Positions 31,352 through 39,732 of a stretch of 39,799 bases of DNA are shown piece after piece; the first letter of the stretch is position 1, and each line of letters opens with the position of its first letter. The stretch comes from Mycolicibacter nonchromogenicus. Its GTDB lineage: Bacteria; Actinomycetota; Actinomycetes; Mycobacteriales; Mycobacteriaceae. A program made the translations under genes and the position numbers. Under the pieces are notes generated by a model. The model was not told where the DNA came from. It worked only from the letters and a program-made list of their open reading frames with translations, and ran no database searches. Location: contig NZ_LQPI01000080.1 of the NCBI RefSeq assembly GCF_002101775.1, positions 1 through 39,799 on the forward strand. Reading direction: 5' to 3'.

Positions 31352-32893
31352 ATGAGCTCGCCGACGCGCCGCAACAGGATGACGCGCACCGCCCTGACCT
31401 GCCTCGCGATAGTTATGGTGGCAATCACCGTCGGCAGCTGCACCCGAATGACGCCGGGTCACGCGGTGCTCGCCGTGCCGCGGGTCGGCCAGCCGGTCCA
31501 ATGGGACAAATGCCGCTTCACCGCCGACACCAACATCAAGGTGCCTGCGGACGCCCAGTGCGGGTTCCTCGCGGTTCCGGTGGACTACTCCAAGCCGCAG
31601 GGCGATGTCGCCCGGCTGGCCCTGATCCGATTCCCGGCCACCAAGGACAAGATCGGCTCGCTGGTGATCAACCCGGGCGGGCCGGGGGAGTCCGGGATCG
31701 AAACCGCGGTCGGCATGGTCAGCACCCTGCCGCGCCAGGTCCGTGAGCAGTTCGATCTGGTCGGCTTCGACCCGCGCGGAGTGGCGTCGTCGCGGCCGGC
31801 GGTCTGGTGCAACTCCGACGAGGAGAACGATCGCCTGCGGGCGTTGAACCAGGTCGACTACAGCCCCGAAGGCGTGGCGCGCATCGAGAACGAGACCAAG
31901 GAATTCGTGGCGCGCTGTCTGGAGAAGACCGGCAAGGAATTCCTGGCCAACGTCGGCACCGTCAACGTCGCCCGCGACCTCGACGCGATCCGCGAGGGAT
32001 TGGGTGACGACAAGCTGACCTATCTCGGCTACTCCTACGGCACCCGGATCGGCGCGGCTTATGCCGAGGCCTACCCGCAGAACGTGCGCGCGATGATCCT
32101 GGACGGCGCGGTAGACCCCAACGCCGACCCGATCGAAGAGGACCTTCGCCAGGCGCAGGCCTTCCAGGGCGCGTTCGACGACTTCGCGGCAGACTGCGCT
32201 GAAGACGAAGACTGCCCGCTGGGCACCGACCCGGCCAAGGCCGTCGACGTCTACCACAGCCTGGTCGACCCGTTGGTGGACAAGCCCGCCAAGACCAAGG
32301 ACCCGCGCGGTCTGAGCTACAGCGACGCGATCGTCGGCACGATCATGGCGCTGTACTCGCCGTCGTTCTGGACGCATCTCAATGACGGCCTGTTCGATCT
32401 GGCTGAAGGGCGCGGCGACATCATGCTGAGCCTGGCCGACCTGTACATGCGCCGTGACAGCAACGGCCACTACACCAACGCCACCGATGCCCGGGTCGCG
32501 GTCAACTGCGTCGACCAGCCGCCAGTCACCGACCGCGCCAAGGTGATCGAGGAAGACCGGCGTTCGCGTGAGGTGGCGCCGTTCATGAGCTACGGAAAGT
32601 TCACCGGCGACGCCCCGCTGGGCACCTGTGCCTTCTGGCCGGTGCCGCCGACATCCGAGCCGCATGCCCTTTCGGTGCCCGATCTGCCGCCGACGTTGGT
32701 GGTGTCCACGACCCGTGACCCGGCCACCCCGTATCAGGCCGGTGTGGACTTGGCCAAGCAGCTGGGCGGTCGCCTGCTGACGTTCAACGGAACCCAGCAC
32801 ACGGTGGTATTCCAGGGCAACGAATGCGTGGACCGATTCGCCGCGCGATACCTGGTCGACGGCACGTTGCCACCATCCGGTGCCAAGTGCTGA
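31352..32893 (+). CDS. Hip1/CaeA-like serine protease / carboxylesterase, lipoprotein
   Basis: This alpha/beta hydrolase of 513 residues is close to M. tuberculosis Rv2224c (Hip1, CaeA), a cell-envelope serine protease that cleaves GroEL2. Its N-terminus has a signal with lipobox VGSC (cysteine near residue 30), so it is probably lipid-anchored. The oxyanion motif NPGGPGESG lies near residues 107-115, the nucleophile in GYSYG near residue 227, the catalytic Asp in STTRDPATPY and His in GTQHTVVF. A C-terminal TAP-like domain is typical. The start could also be the ATG at 31379, which keeps the lipobox. M. tuberculosis has the paralogue Rv2223c next to it; only one copy is here. glnA2 follows after 20 bases. 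Confidence 0.92.
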   Translation: MSSPTRRNRMTRTALTCLAIVMVAITVGSCTRMTPGHAVLAVPRVGQPVQWDKCRFTADTNIKVPADAQCGFLAVPVDYSKPQGDVARLALIRFPATKDKIGSLVINPGGPGESGIETAVGMVSTLPRQVREQFDLVGFDPRGVASSRPAVWCNSDEENDRLRALNQVDYSPEGVARIENETKEFVARCLEKTGKEFLANVGTVNVARDLDAIREGLGDDKLTYLGYSYGTRIGAAYAEAYPQNVRAMILDGAVDPNADPIEEDLRQAQAFQGAFDDFAADCAEDEDCPLGTDPAKAVDVYHSLVDPLVDKPAKTKDPRGLSYSDAIVGTIMALYSPSFWTHLNDGLFDLAEGRGDIMLSLADLYMRRDSNGHYTNATDARVAVNCVDQPPVTDRAKVIEEDRRSREVAPFMSYGKFTGDAPLGTCAFWPVPPTSEPHALSVPDLPPTLVVSTTRDPATPYQAGVDLAKQLGGRLLTFNGTQHTVVFQGNECVDRFAARYLVDGTLPPSGAKC

Positions 32894-32900
32894 GCGCTGA

Positions 32901-32906
32901 TACGCT
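32901..32906 (+). promoter_or_regulatory. -10 box of glnA2, leaderless-type
   Basis: TACGCT lies exactly 7 bases before the glnA2 ATG at 32914, the spacing expected when the transcript begins at the start codon. There is no ribosome site. The -35 region overlaps the end of the Hip1-like gene and shows no clear box. Confidence 0.6.
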
Positions 32907-32913
32907 TCGCGGT

Positions 32914-34254
32914 ATGGACCGTCAGAAGGAGTTCGTGCTCCGCACGCTGGAGGAACGCGACATCCGTTTCGTCCGACTCTGGTTCACCGACGTACTCGGT
33001 TACCTGAAGTCGGTGGCGATCGCTCCGGCCGAACTCGAGGGCGCCTTTGAAGAAGGCGTGGGCTTCGACGGATCGGCGATCGAGGGCTTCGCCCGCGTCT
33101 TCGAATCCGACATGGTCGCCCACCCCGACCCGTCGACGTTCCAGCTGTTGCCGTGGACGTCGGACTCGGGGCGGCAGTACTCGGCGCGGATGTTCTGCGA
33201 CATCACCATGCCGGACGGATCGCCGGCCTGGGCGTCGTCGCGCCACGTCTTGCGCCGGCAACTGGGCAAGGCAGGGGAGATGGGCTTCGCCTGCTACGTG
33301 CACCCCGAGATCGAGTTCTTCCTGCTTCAGCCCGGCCCCTACGACGGCAGCACCCCGGTTCCCGCCGACGAGGCGGGCTACTTCGACCAGTCGGTCCACG
33401 GTTCGGCTGCCAATTTCCGCAGGCACGCGATCGACGCGCTGGAGTCGATGGGCATCTCGGTCGAGTACAGCCACCACGAGAACGCCCCGGGCCAGCAGGA
33501 GATCGACCTGCGCTACGCCGACGCACTGTCGATGGCCGACAACGTCATGACGTTCCGCTACCTGATCAAAGAGATTGCACTCAAGGAAGGCGTGCGGGCG
33601 TCGTTCATGCCCAAGCCGTTCCGCGAGTACGCCGGTTCGGCGATGCACACCCACATGAGCCTGTTCGAGGGCGAAGTCAACGCCTTCCACAGTCCGGACG
33701 ACCCGCTGCAACTGTCGGCCACCGCCAAGTCGTTCATCGCCGGGATCCTCGAGCACGCCAACGAGATCAGCGCCGTCACCAACCAGTGGGTGAACTCCTA
33801 CAAGCGGCTGATCCACGGTGGTGAAGCACCCACCGCGGCCTCTTGGGGCGCCTCCAACCGCTCGGCGCTGGTGCGGGTGCCGATGTACAGCCCGCACAAG
33901 ACGTCGTCGCGGCGTATCGAGGTGCGCAGCCCGGATTCGGCGTGCAACCCCTACCTGGCGTTCGCGGTGCTGCTGGCCGCCGGACTGCGGGGCGTGGAGC
34001 AGGGTTACGAACTGGGGCCGGCGGCTGAGGACAACGTCTGGGCGCTGACTCCCGAGGAGCGCCGGGCGATGGGCTATCGCGAGCTTCCCGGCACCCTCGA
34101 GCGTGCGCTCAGCGAGATGGAGAACTCCGAACTGGTCGCGGAAGCGTTGGGGGAGGAGGTCTTCGATTTCTTCCTGCGCAACAAGCGCCAGGAGTGGGCC
34201 AACTACCGCAGCCACGTGACCCCCTTCGAGCTGCAGAACTACTTGGCACTGTAA
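32914..34254 (+). CDS. glnA2: Glutamine synthetase GlnA2, type I
   Basis: GlnA2 is the second glutamine synthetase of M. tuberculosis, with ligation of ammonia to glutamate expected. The 446-residue length equals the M. tuberculosis protein. Key motifs: DVLGYLKSVAI and the catalytic-loop region GVGFDGSAIEGF near residues 45-58, HPEIEFFL (metal-ligand glutamate), NAPGQQEIDLRYADAL, MPKPFREYAGSAMHTHMS (ATP/metal), SYKRL, and RIEVRSPDSACNPYLAFAVLLAAG. A short isoform without the long insertions of GlnA1 is consistent. It starts at the ATG at 32914, without ribosome site. It precedes glnE by 9 bases, as in M. tuberculosis, though GlnE is known to modify GlnA1 rather than GlnA2. Confidence 0.95.
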   Translation: MDRQKEFVLRTLEERDIRFVRLWFTDVLGYLKSVAIAPAELEGAFEEGVGFDGSAIEGFARVFESDMVAHPDPSTFQLLPWTSDSGRQYSARMFCDITMPDGSPAWASSRHVLRRQLGKAGEMGFACYVHPEIEFFLLQPGPYDGSTPVPADEAGYFDQSVHGSAANFRRHAIDALESMGISVEYSHHENAPGQQEIDLRYADALSMADNVMTFRYLIKEIALKEGVRASFMPKPFREYAGSAMHTHMSLFEGEVNAFHSPDDPLQLSATAKSFIAGILEHANEISAVTNQWVNSYKRLIHGGEAPTAASWGASNRSALVRVPMYSPHKTSSRRIEVRSPDSACNPYLAFAVLLAAGLRGVEQGYELGPAAEDNVWALTPEERRAMGYRELPGTLERALSEMENSELVAEALGEEVFDFFLRNKRQEWANYRSHVTPFELQNYLAL

Positions 34255-34263
34255 GTACCGTCC

Positions 34264-37200
34264 GTGTCCGCTCCCGGATCTTCGCGTCAGAAGCTGCCCA
34301 GCGTCGGGCGCCTCGGGCTGGTACACCCTAATGCCGCCGCAGACCTGACCGCACTGGGCTGGTACAGCACCCCCAGCCAAGCGCACGTCGACGTGCTCTG
34401 GGCACTGTCGCGCGCGCCCGACGCCGACCTCGCGCTGCGCACCCTGGTTCGGCTGTTCGAAACTCCGGGCGTCGACTGGGCCGAACTCAACGCAGCACTG
34501 ATATGCGACCGGGGACTGCGCGGGCGACTGTTCGCGGTGCTGGGATCCTCAGTGACGCTGGGGGATCACCTGGTCACCCACCCGGACTCCTGGAAGCTGT
34601 TGGCCAGCCCGCAGGATTCCCGCGACTTCACGATCGCATTGCCGTCGGCGGCCGAGCTGCGCACGATGTTCGCCGACGCGGTTGCCGCTGTCACTGACGG
34701 CGCCTATGTGGAGCGACTGCGGACGCTGTACCGCGATCGGCTGCTGGTGCTGGCGGCGATCGACGTGGCGGCCACGGTGGAGAACCTGCCGGTACTGCCG
34801 TTTGTGACGGTCGGCGAGCATTTGGCGGACCTGGCGGACGCAGCGCTGGCGGCTTCGCTGCGGGTGGCCGAGGTCCGCGTGTGCGGCAGCGATGTCACCC
34901 CGCCCCGGATCGCCGTGATCGCGATGGGTAAATGCGGTGCACGGGAACTCAATTACGTCAGCGACGTCGATGTCATCTTCGTGGTCGAGAAGGCCGATTC
35001 GCTGAGCACCCGGGTGGCCGGCGAGCTGATGCGGGTGGCCGGCGAGGCGTTCTTCGAGGTGGACGCGAATCTGCGCCCGGAAGGCCGGCAGGGCACGCTG
35101 GTGCGGACCCTGGAATCACACATCGCCTACTACCAGCGGTGGGCCAAGACCTGGGAGTTCCAGGCACTGCTCAAGGCGCGTGCGGCGGTGGGGGACGCCG
35201 AATTGGGCCGGGCCTACATCGACGCCTTGTTGCCGATGGTCTGGACCGCTTGCCAGCGTGAGGATTTCGTCGCCGATGTGCAGGCGATGCGCCGCCGGGT
35301 GGCGCAGCTGGTGCCGGCGGACATTCGTTCACGCGAGCTCAAGCTCGGCTCGGGGGGTCTGCGTGACGTGGAGTTCGCCGTGCAGCTGCTCCAGCTGGTG
35401 CACGGCTACAGCGACGAGACACTGCGGGTGGCATCCACGGTTGATGCGCTGGCGGCCCTGGGCGCCGGCGGCTATGTGGGCCGCGATGACGCGGCCAACC
35501 TGACCGCCTCCTACGAGTTCCTGCGACTGCTGGAACACCGGCTGCAGCTGCAGCGGCTCAAACGCACGCACATGCTGCCGCCGCCCTATGACGATGAGGC
35601 ATTGCGCTGGCTGGCCCGCGCCGCCCATGTCCGCCCGGATGGCCGCCACGACGCCCTGGGCGTCCTTCGCGAAGAGCTCAAAGCCCAGAACCGGCGGGTG
35701 TCGCGGTTGCACGCCAAGCTCTTCTACCAGCCGCTGTTGGAGGCGGTCGGCCCGGCGGGGCTGGAGCTGGCACGGGGTCTGACTCCCGGCGCCGCGGAAC
35801 GGCAACTGGCAGCACTCGGCTACGAGGTACCGCACAACGCCCTGACGCATCTGGCCGCGCTGACCAACGAGAGCGGCCGCCGGGGCCGGGTGCAGGCGGT
35901 GTTGCTGCCCACGCTGCTGTACTGGCTGTCGGACACGCCCAATCCCGACGCGGGGCTGCTGGCCTACCGGCGGCTCAGCGAGGCGATGGCCCAGCAGCGC
36001 TGGTTTCTGAGCACCCTGCGGGACAGCAGCGCGGTGGCCAAGAGGCTGATGCGGGTGCTGGGTACCTCGGCCTACATTCCCGATCTGCTGATGCGATCAC
36101 CCGACGTGATCCAGGCCTACGCTGACGGGCCGTCCGGGCCGAAGCTGCTCGACACCGATCCGGACGCGGTGGCGCGGGCGCTGATCGCTTCGGCGGGACG
36201 CCATCCCGAGCCGGAGCGCGCGATCGCCTCGGCTCGCAGTCTGCGACGCCACGAGCTGGCCCGAATCGCCTCGGCGGACCTGCTGGGGATGCTCGACGTG
36301 ACCGAGGTCTGCCGGGCGTTGACCGCGGTGTGGGCGGCGGTGTTGCAGGCCGCCCTGGATGCGATAGTCCGGGTCAACATTCCGGGTGCACCGGACGCGG
36401 ACCCGCAGTCCGCACCGGCCCGGATCGCGGTGATCGGCATGGGCAGGCTGGGCGGCGGAGAACTCGGCTACGGCTCGGATGCCGACGTCATGTTCGTCTG
36501 CGAGGCCAATGAGCAGGCGGGGGCGAGCGACGCCGACGCGGTGCGCTGGGCGACCACGGTCGTCGAGCAGGTCCGGGCGCTGCTCGGTACCACCAGTGCC
36601 GACCCGCCGCTGGAAGTCGACATCAACCTTCGCCCCGAGGGCCGCAACGGCCCGCCGGTACGCACGTTGGCCTCCTATGAGGCCTACTACGCCCAGTGGG
36701 CGCAGCCGTGGGAGATCCAGGCGCTGCTGCGGGCACACTGCGTGGCCGGCGACGCGGACCTGGGCCTGCGGTTTCTGCAGATGGTGGACGCCACGCGCTA
36801 TCCGCCCGGCGGGGTGTCGCCGGATGCGGTGCGCGAGATCCGCCGGATCAAGGCGCGCGTGGACGCCGAGCGGCTGCCGCGCGGGGCAGACCCCAACACG
36901 CACACCAAACTGGGCCGGGGCGGCCTGGCCGATGTCGAGTGGACCGTGCAGTTGCTGCAGTTGCGCCATGCCCATCATGTGCCGGCGCTGCACAACACCT
37001 CGACGCTGGAAACTCTGGACGCCATCGCCGATGCCGAGCTGCTCGAAGAAGACGAAGTGGACCGGCTCCGGCAGGCCTGGCTGCTCGCCACGCGTGCTCG
37101 CAACGCGCTGGTGCTGGTTCGTGGCAAACCCACCGATCAACTGCCCGGGCCGGGCCGCGCGCTGAACGCGGTCGCGGTGGCCGCCGGCTGGCCCGGCGGC

Positions 37201-37281
37201 GACGGCGGTGAGTTCTTGGACAACTACCTCCGGGTGACACGGCGCGCGAAGGTCGTCACGCGCAAGGTATTCGGAGACTGA
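34264..37281 (+). CDS. glnE: Glutamine synthetase adenylyltransferase / adenylyl-removase GlnE
   Basis: GlnE adds or removes AMP on glutamine synthetase in response to nitrogen supply. The 1005-residue protein (M. tuberculosis about 994) has two nucleotidyltransferase domains. The removal domain is in the N-terminal half with YVSDVDVIFVVEKAD near residue 240, plus VDANLRPEGRQGTLVRTLESHIAYYQRWAKTWEFQALLKARAAVGD. The adenylylating domain is in the C-terminal half with YGSDADVMFVCE near residue 740 and INLRPEGRNGPPVRTLASYEAYYAQWAQPWEIQALLRAHCVAGD. The two halves are visible repeats of each other. The GTG start lies 9 bases after glnA2. In M. tuberculosis glnA1 follows; here a thioesterase gene does. 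Confidence 0.96.
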   Translation: MSAPGSSRQKLPSVGRLGLVHPNAAADLTALGWYSTPSQAHVDVLWALSRAPDADLALRTLVRLFETPGVDWAELNAALICDRGLRGRLFAVLGSSVTLGDHLVTHPDSWKLLASPQDSRDFTIALPSAAELRTMFADAVAAVTDGAYVERLRTLYRDRLLVLAAIDVAATVENLPVLPFVTVGEHLADLADAALAASLRVAEVRVCGSDVTPPRIAVIAMGKCGARELNYVSDVDVIFVVEKADSLSTRVAGELMRVAGEAFFEVDANLRPEGRQGTLVRTLESHIAYYQRWAKTWEFQALLKARAAVGDAELGRAYIDALLPMVWTACQREDFVADVQAMRRRVAQLVPADIRSRELKLGSGGLRDVEFAVQLLQLVHGYSDETLRVASTVDALAALGAGGYVGRDDAANLTASYEFLRLLEHRLQLQRLKRTHMLPPPYDDEALRWLARAAHVRPDGRHDALGVLREELKAQNRRVSRLHAKLFYQPLLEAVGPAGLELARGLTPGAAERQLAALGYEVPHNALTHLAALTNESGRRGRVQAVLLPTLLYWLSDTPNPDAGLLAYRRLSEAMAQQRWFLSTLRDSSAVAKRLMRVLGTSAYIPDLLMRSPDVIQAYADGPSGPKLLDTDPDAVARALIASAGRHPEPERAIASARSLRRHELARIASADLLGMLDVTEVCRALTAVWAAVLQAALDAIVRVNIPGAPDADPQSAPARIAVIGMGRLGGGELGYGSDADVMFVCEANEQAGASDADAVRWATTVVEQVRALLGTTSADPPLEVDINLRPEGRNGPPVRTLASYEAYYAQWAQPWEIQALLRAHCVAGDADLGLRFLQMVDATRYPPGGVSPDAVREIRRIKARVDAERLPRGADPNTHTKLGRGGLADVEWTVQLLQLRHAHHVPALHNTSTLETLDAIADAELLEEDEVDRLRQAWLLATRARNALVLVRGKPTDQLPGPGRALNAVAVAAGWPGGDGGEFLDNYLRVTRRAKVVTRKVFGD

Positions 37282-37293
37282 AGGAGGACTTCT

Positions 37294-37941
37294 GTGGTGG
37301 ATTTCGGGGCACGATCGGACGTGCCCACGATCAGCGCCGACGAGAGTGGGCAGCTGTTAGAGCGTTACGGACCGCTGGCCCAGGCGGTTCGCGGCCTGAT
37401 CGACGCCACCATCCGCACCCAGGCCGACGAAGCCACGGTTCGCGAGGTGACCGCCCAGGTGCAGCAGCTGACCGAGCGGCTTCGCGCCGGAACCCTCAGC
37501 GAGTCACCGGGACTGCGCTACGTCGTCGACGGGCGGCCACTGGCGTGGGGCAACGCCGTGGTGGGCCTGCGTAACCCGATCGCCCCACCGCTGGTGATCC
37601 AGCACGGGGAGAACGGGCACTGCTGGGCTGACTTTCACCTGGGCGCGGCCTACGAGGGCCCGCCGTCGCTGGTCCACGGCGGGGTCAGCGCGCTGGTGCT
37701 CGACCATGTGCTCGGCGAGGCGGCCAGCGATGGCCTGACCAAGCCGAATTACACCGGCACGATCACGGTGAAATATCTGCGCGGGACACCCTTGGGGCCG
37801 TTGCACGCCGAAGCCTCGATCTACCGCAGGGACGGCGTGAAAACCTATGCCCGCGGCCATATCTCGGACGCCGACGGGGTCACCGTGGAAGCAGACGGGG
37901 TCTTCATCACGCCGTCCTGGGCGCGCGACACGGTCGACTGA
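37294..37941 (+). CDS. PaaI-type hotdog thioesterase
   Basis: The 215-residue protein has an N-terminal helical extension of about 90 residues and a C-terminal hotdog domain with VHGGVSALVLDHVLGEAA (near residues 128-145), the helix and catalytic-loop signature of PaaI/THEM4-like acyl-CoA thioesterases. The strand VEADGVFITPSWA ends the domain. It probably hydrolyses an acyl-CoA in the cytosol; the substrate is not predictable. The GTG start has an excellent AAGGAGG at 37281-37287, which overlaps the last base of the glnE stop, so the gene may be read with glnE. It converges with the PE-PPE gene. Confidence 0.88.
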   Translation: MVDFGARSDVPTISADESGQLLERYGPLAQAVRGLIDATIRTQADEATVREVTAQVQQLTERLRAGTLSESPGLRYVVDGRPLAWGNAVVGLRNPIAPPLVIQHGENGHCWADFHLGAAYEGPPSLVHGGVSALVLDHVLGEAASDGLTKPNYTGTITVKYLRGTPLGPLHAEASIYRRDGVKTYARGHISDADGVTVEADGVFITPSWARDTVD

Positions 37942-37958
37942 CCGCAGCGGCGTGCCCC

Positions 37959-39356
37959 TCAGAACACCCCGAAGGCAGACGCCACGCTCAGCAGTCCGAT
38001 ACCGAGGCCGGTGGTGACCAACCCGACGTCCGCGGCGAGCGGCATCAAGAACGCGTCCAGCAGGTCGCCCGAGGCGATCTCCTGTGCGAACAGACTGACG
38101 TTGTAGGCCGGCAGGCTGGTCAGCAGAGCATTGACCAGGTCGGCGATCGGCAGCAGGGCCGAGTAGCCCTTGGACAGCGCCGCGGAGAAGTCATTGACCA
38201 TGTCGGTGAAGTCGCCAATGGCCTCCGCGCTGTTCGCCAGGGCCTCGGGCAGGCTCGGCAGTGAGCCCAGATCGTCGATGAAGTCCTCCCAGCCCTGCTG
38301 GACACCGTTGCCCAATGCCGTGAGGACGTCTCCCAGATCGACGTCCGGGAACACCCCGAACGGTGTCGACAGGTCGGCCGGGCCCGGGTCCCAGCCGTTT
38401 TCGATGTTGCCGTAACCGAGGTTGACCAGCACGCGCAGCGCCGGTTCCAGCAGATCGGCCAGCGGGTCGCCCAGTATCGGCAGGAACCGCAAGGGTTCCA
38501 GCAACGGCAGGTTCTCGGTGGGGATCATGAAGTAATCGGTGTGGCCCCCATAGCCGTCCGACACCGGCAGCAGAACGGACTGGGCGATCTGCTCGTCGGT
38601 GAGATCCGGCGGGGTGCTGTGCACGAATGCGATCCCCAGGACGGCGTTCAGGACGGACAGAAAGTTGAGCGGGTAGCGCGGGAAGTCCGAGAAGCCGTCG
38701 TATTCGATGTTGTAAATGGCGGTGTCCCAGGGGGTTTCCGACGGGGTGGCCCCGCTGAATGTCACTCCCATACTCGGGACGGTCAGCGGCGGCAGGCTCG
38801 GGTCGCCGAAGCGGGAGAGCAGACCTCCGTTGGGGTTGCTGGGGTCGACCAGCAGCACGAACGACAGCTGATCAGCCGTGGGGATCTGATCGGCGGGCAG
38901 CGCCAGTAGATTGCGCATCTCCAGGGAGGCGATGGTGGAGCTCTGCGAGCCGCCCACCACCACCAAGTCGTGGCCCAATGCGAGCCGCTCCTTGATGGTG
39001 GCGTCCAGAATCTGCACGCCCTGCGCCAGTGACTGGTCGAGTACCAGGGATTTGGTGCCGGTGATCGGATACAGGCCCTCCGGGGTGAAGAGGGGATGAA
39101 TGGAGTCGACCGGGAAGACCGGCTGGCCGGGGAAGATCGGCGACGACGGCATGATGTAGCGCGAGCTGATGGCGTCGATGAGCGCCTGCGATGGGATCGG
39201 AGTGCCACTGCCGCCCATGCCCCAGGCTTCGGTGTCGAGCAGGACCACCGGTGCGGAGACCGACCCCGGTCCCGCTGCCGCAACGCTCGGGGGTAGCGCG
39301 GCGCCGGCGATCAGTAGCGGCGCAACAGCAAGCGAGACTAATCGGCGGTCGACCAT
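37959..39356 (-). CDS. Secreted PE-PPE-domain alpha/beta hydrolase
   Basis: The 465-residue protein begins with a signal peptide (RRLVSLAVAPLLIAGAALPPSVAAA, about residues 4-28) rather than a PE or PPE domain. It continues with an alpha/beta hydrolase of the PE-PPE (PF08237) type: VLLDTEAWGMGGSG at the start, the nucleophile motif VVGGSQSST near residues 132-140, an Asp in LVDPSNPNGG and a His in GYGGHTDYF. Helical segments follow to the C-terminus. Such proteins are usually esterases or transferases in the cell envelope; in M. tuberculosis the domain is often fused to PE or PPE. AAAGGA before the ATG is a good ribosome site, 8 bases away. Upstream lie several palindromes. Confidence 0.88.
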   Translation of the reverse strand: MVDRRLVSLAVAPLLIAGAALPPSVAAAGPGSVSAPVVLLDTEAWGMGGSGTPIPSQALIDAISSRYIMPSSPIFPGQPVFPVDSIHPLFTPEGLYPITGTKSLVLDQSLAQGVQILDATIKERLALGHDLVVVGGSQSSTIASLEMRNLLALPADQIPTADQLSFVLLVDPSNPNGGLLSRFGDPSLPPLTVPSMGVTFSGATPSETPWDTAIYNIEYDGFSDFPRYPLNFLSVLNAVLGIAFVHSTPPDLTDEQIAQSVLLPVSDGYGGHTDYFMIPTENLPLLEPLRFLPILGDPLADLLEPALRVLVNLGYGNIENGWDPGPADLSTPFGVFPDVDLGDVLTALGNGVQQGWEDFIDDLGSLPSLPEALANSAEAIGDFTDMVNDFSAALSKGYSALLPIADLVNALLTSLPAYNVSLFAQEIASGDLLDAFLMPLAADVGLVTTGLGIGLLSVASAFGVF

Positions 39357-39460
39357 GTGCGGTTCCTTTCGTGGAACAGGCCCCCCGACTGGAATGTTGC
39401 TGATCTGGCGACAAATTACTCGGGATTTTTTCTCAGTTCAATCACATATCTTGGCGCTCT

Positions 39461-39476
39461 GGTAATGCTCGTTACC
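39461..39476. repeat. Inverted repeat GGTAA-N6-TTACC
   Basis: Perfect 5-bp arms GGTAA and TTACC with a 6-base spacer lie 105 bases upstream of the PE-PPE start. Spacing and symmetry fit a dimeric-repressor operator; no regulator gene is adjacent. Confidence 0.4.
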
Positions 39477-39539
39477 GGTTGCTCGCATTCGGGCGGTGAG
39501 TCCGCTCCGGCAAACGTCAGCAGTGCAATCAATGTGGCT

Positions 39540-39557
39540 TGTGTGACGCGTCACACA
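39540..39557. promoter_or_regulatory. Perfect 18-bp palindrome
   Basis: TGTGTGACGCGTCACACA is its own reverse complement. It lies 184 bases upstream of the PE-PPE hydrolase gene in an otherwise gene-free stretch. It has TGTGA and TCACA half-sites but with 4 rather than 6 bases between, so it is not a standard CRP site; a TetR-type operator is a possibility. Confidence 0.5.
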
Positions 39558-39569
39558 GCGGGTCGCTGA

Positions 39570-39696
39570 GGTCATCTGGTGCCCGGAACTTATTGTCCAC
39601 GAACGGGGTTCGAGAATCATTGAAGCCAAAATCCCCTCGGACCCCACGGTGTGGCGAGACGCTAGTGCGCATTCTGCGGCTCCCGGCAAACTCACA
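39570..39696. other. Gene-free stretch upstream of the PE-PPE gene
   Basis: Apart from the inverted repeats, the possible lipoprotein remnant and the stem-loop at 39697-39714, I see no gene in 39357-39732. This part holds no open frame with a ribosome site and no RNA structure that I can recognise. Confidence 0.4.
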
Positions 39697-39714
39697 GAAT
39701 TGCGCGGGCAATTC
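39697..39714 (-). terminator. Stem-loop after the DUF222/HNH gene
   Basis: GAATTGC and GCAATTC form a perfect 7-bp stem with a 4-base loop, beginning 18 bases beyond the stop of the partial minus-strand gene at 39733. It is likely to end that transcript, although it lacks a real T-run. Confidence 0.45.
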
Positions 39715-39732
39715 GCGGTCTGTGCGACCACG

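Larger units (their letters stand above)
39357..39569 (+). pseudogene. Possible remnant of a lipoprotein gene
   Basis: A 70-codon frame holds a hydrophobic stretch (FFLSSITYLGALVMLV) followed directly by a lipobox-like VTGC and a Gly/Ser/Ala-rich linker (SHSGGESAPANVSSA), the usual beginning of a mycobacterial lipoprotein. It then stops after another 16 residues without any domain. No good start or ribosome site is present, and the frame lies upstream of the PE-PPE gene on the opposite strand. It could be a decayed gene or chance; it also contains the 18-bp palindrome. Confidence 0.25.

Noticed and set aside
31199..32800. 533-codon open frame antisense to the Hip1-like gene
   Set aside because: Antisense of a well-matched protease gene; product lacks any fold-like pattern and is a GC-bias shadow.
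32734..34386. 550-codon open frame antisense to glnA2
   Set aside because: Same reason; glnA2 on the plus strand is certain.
39542..39555. CRP-type site TGTGA ... TCACA
   Set aside because: Only 4 bases separate the half-sites, while the mycobacterial CRP site needs 6.
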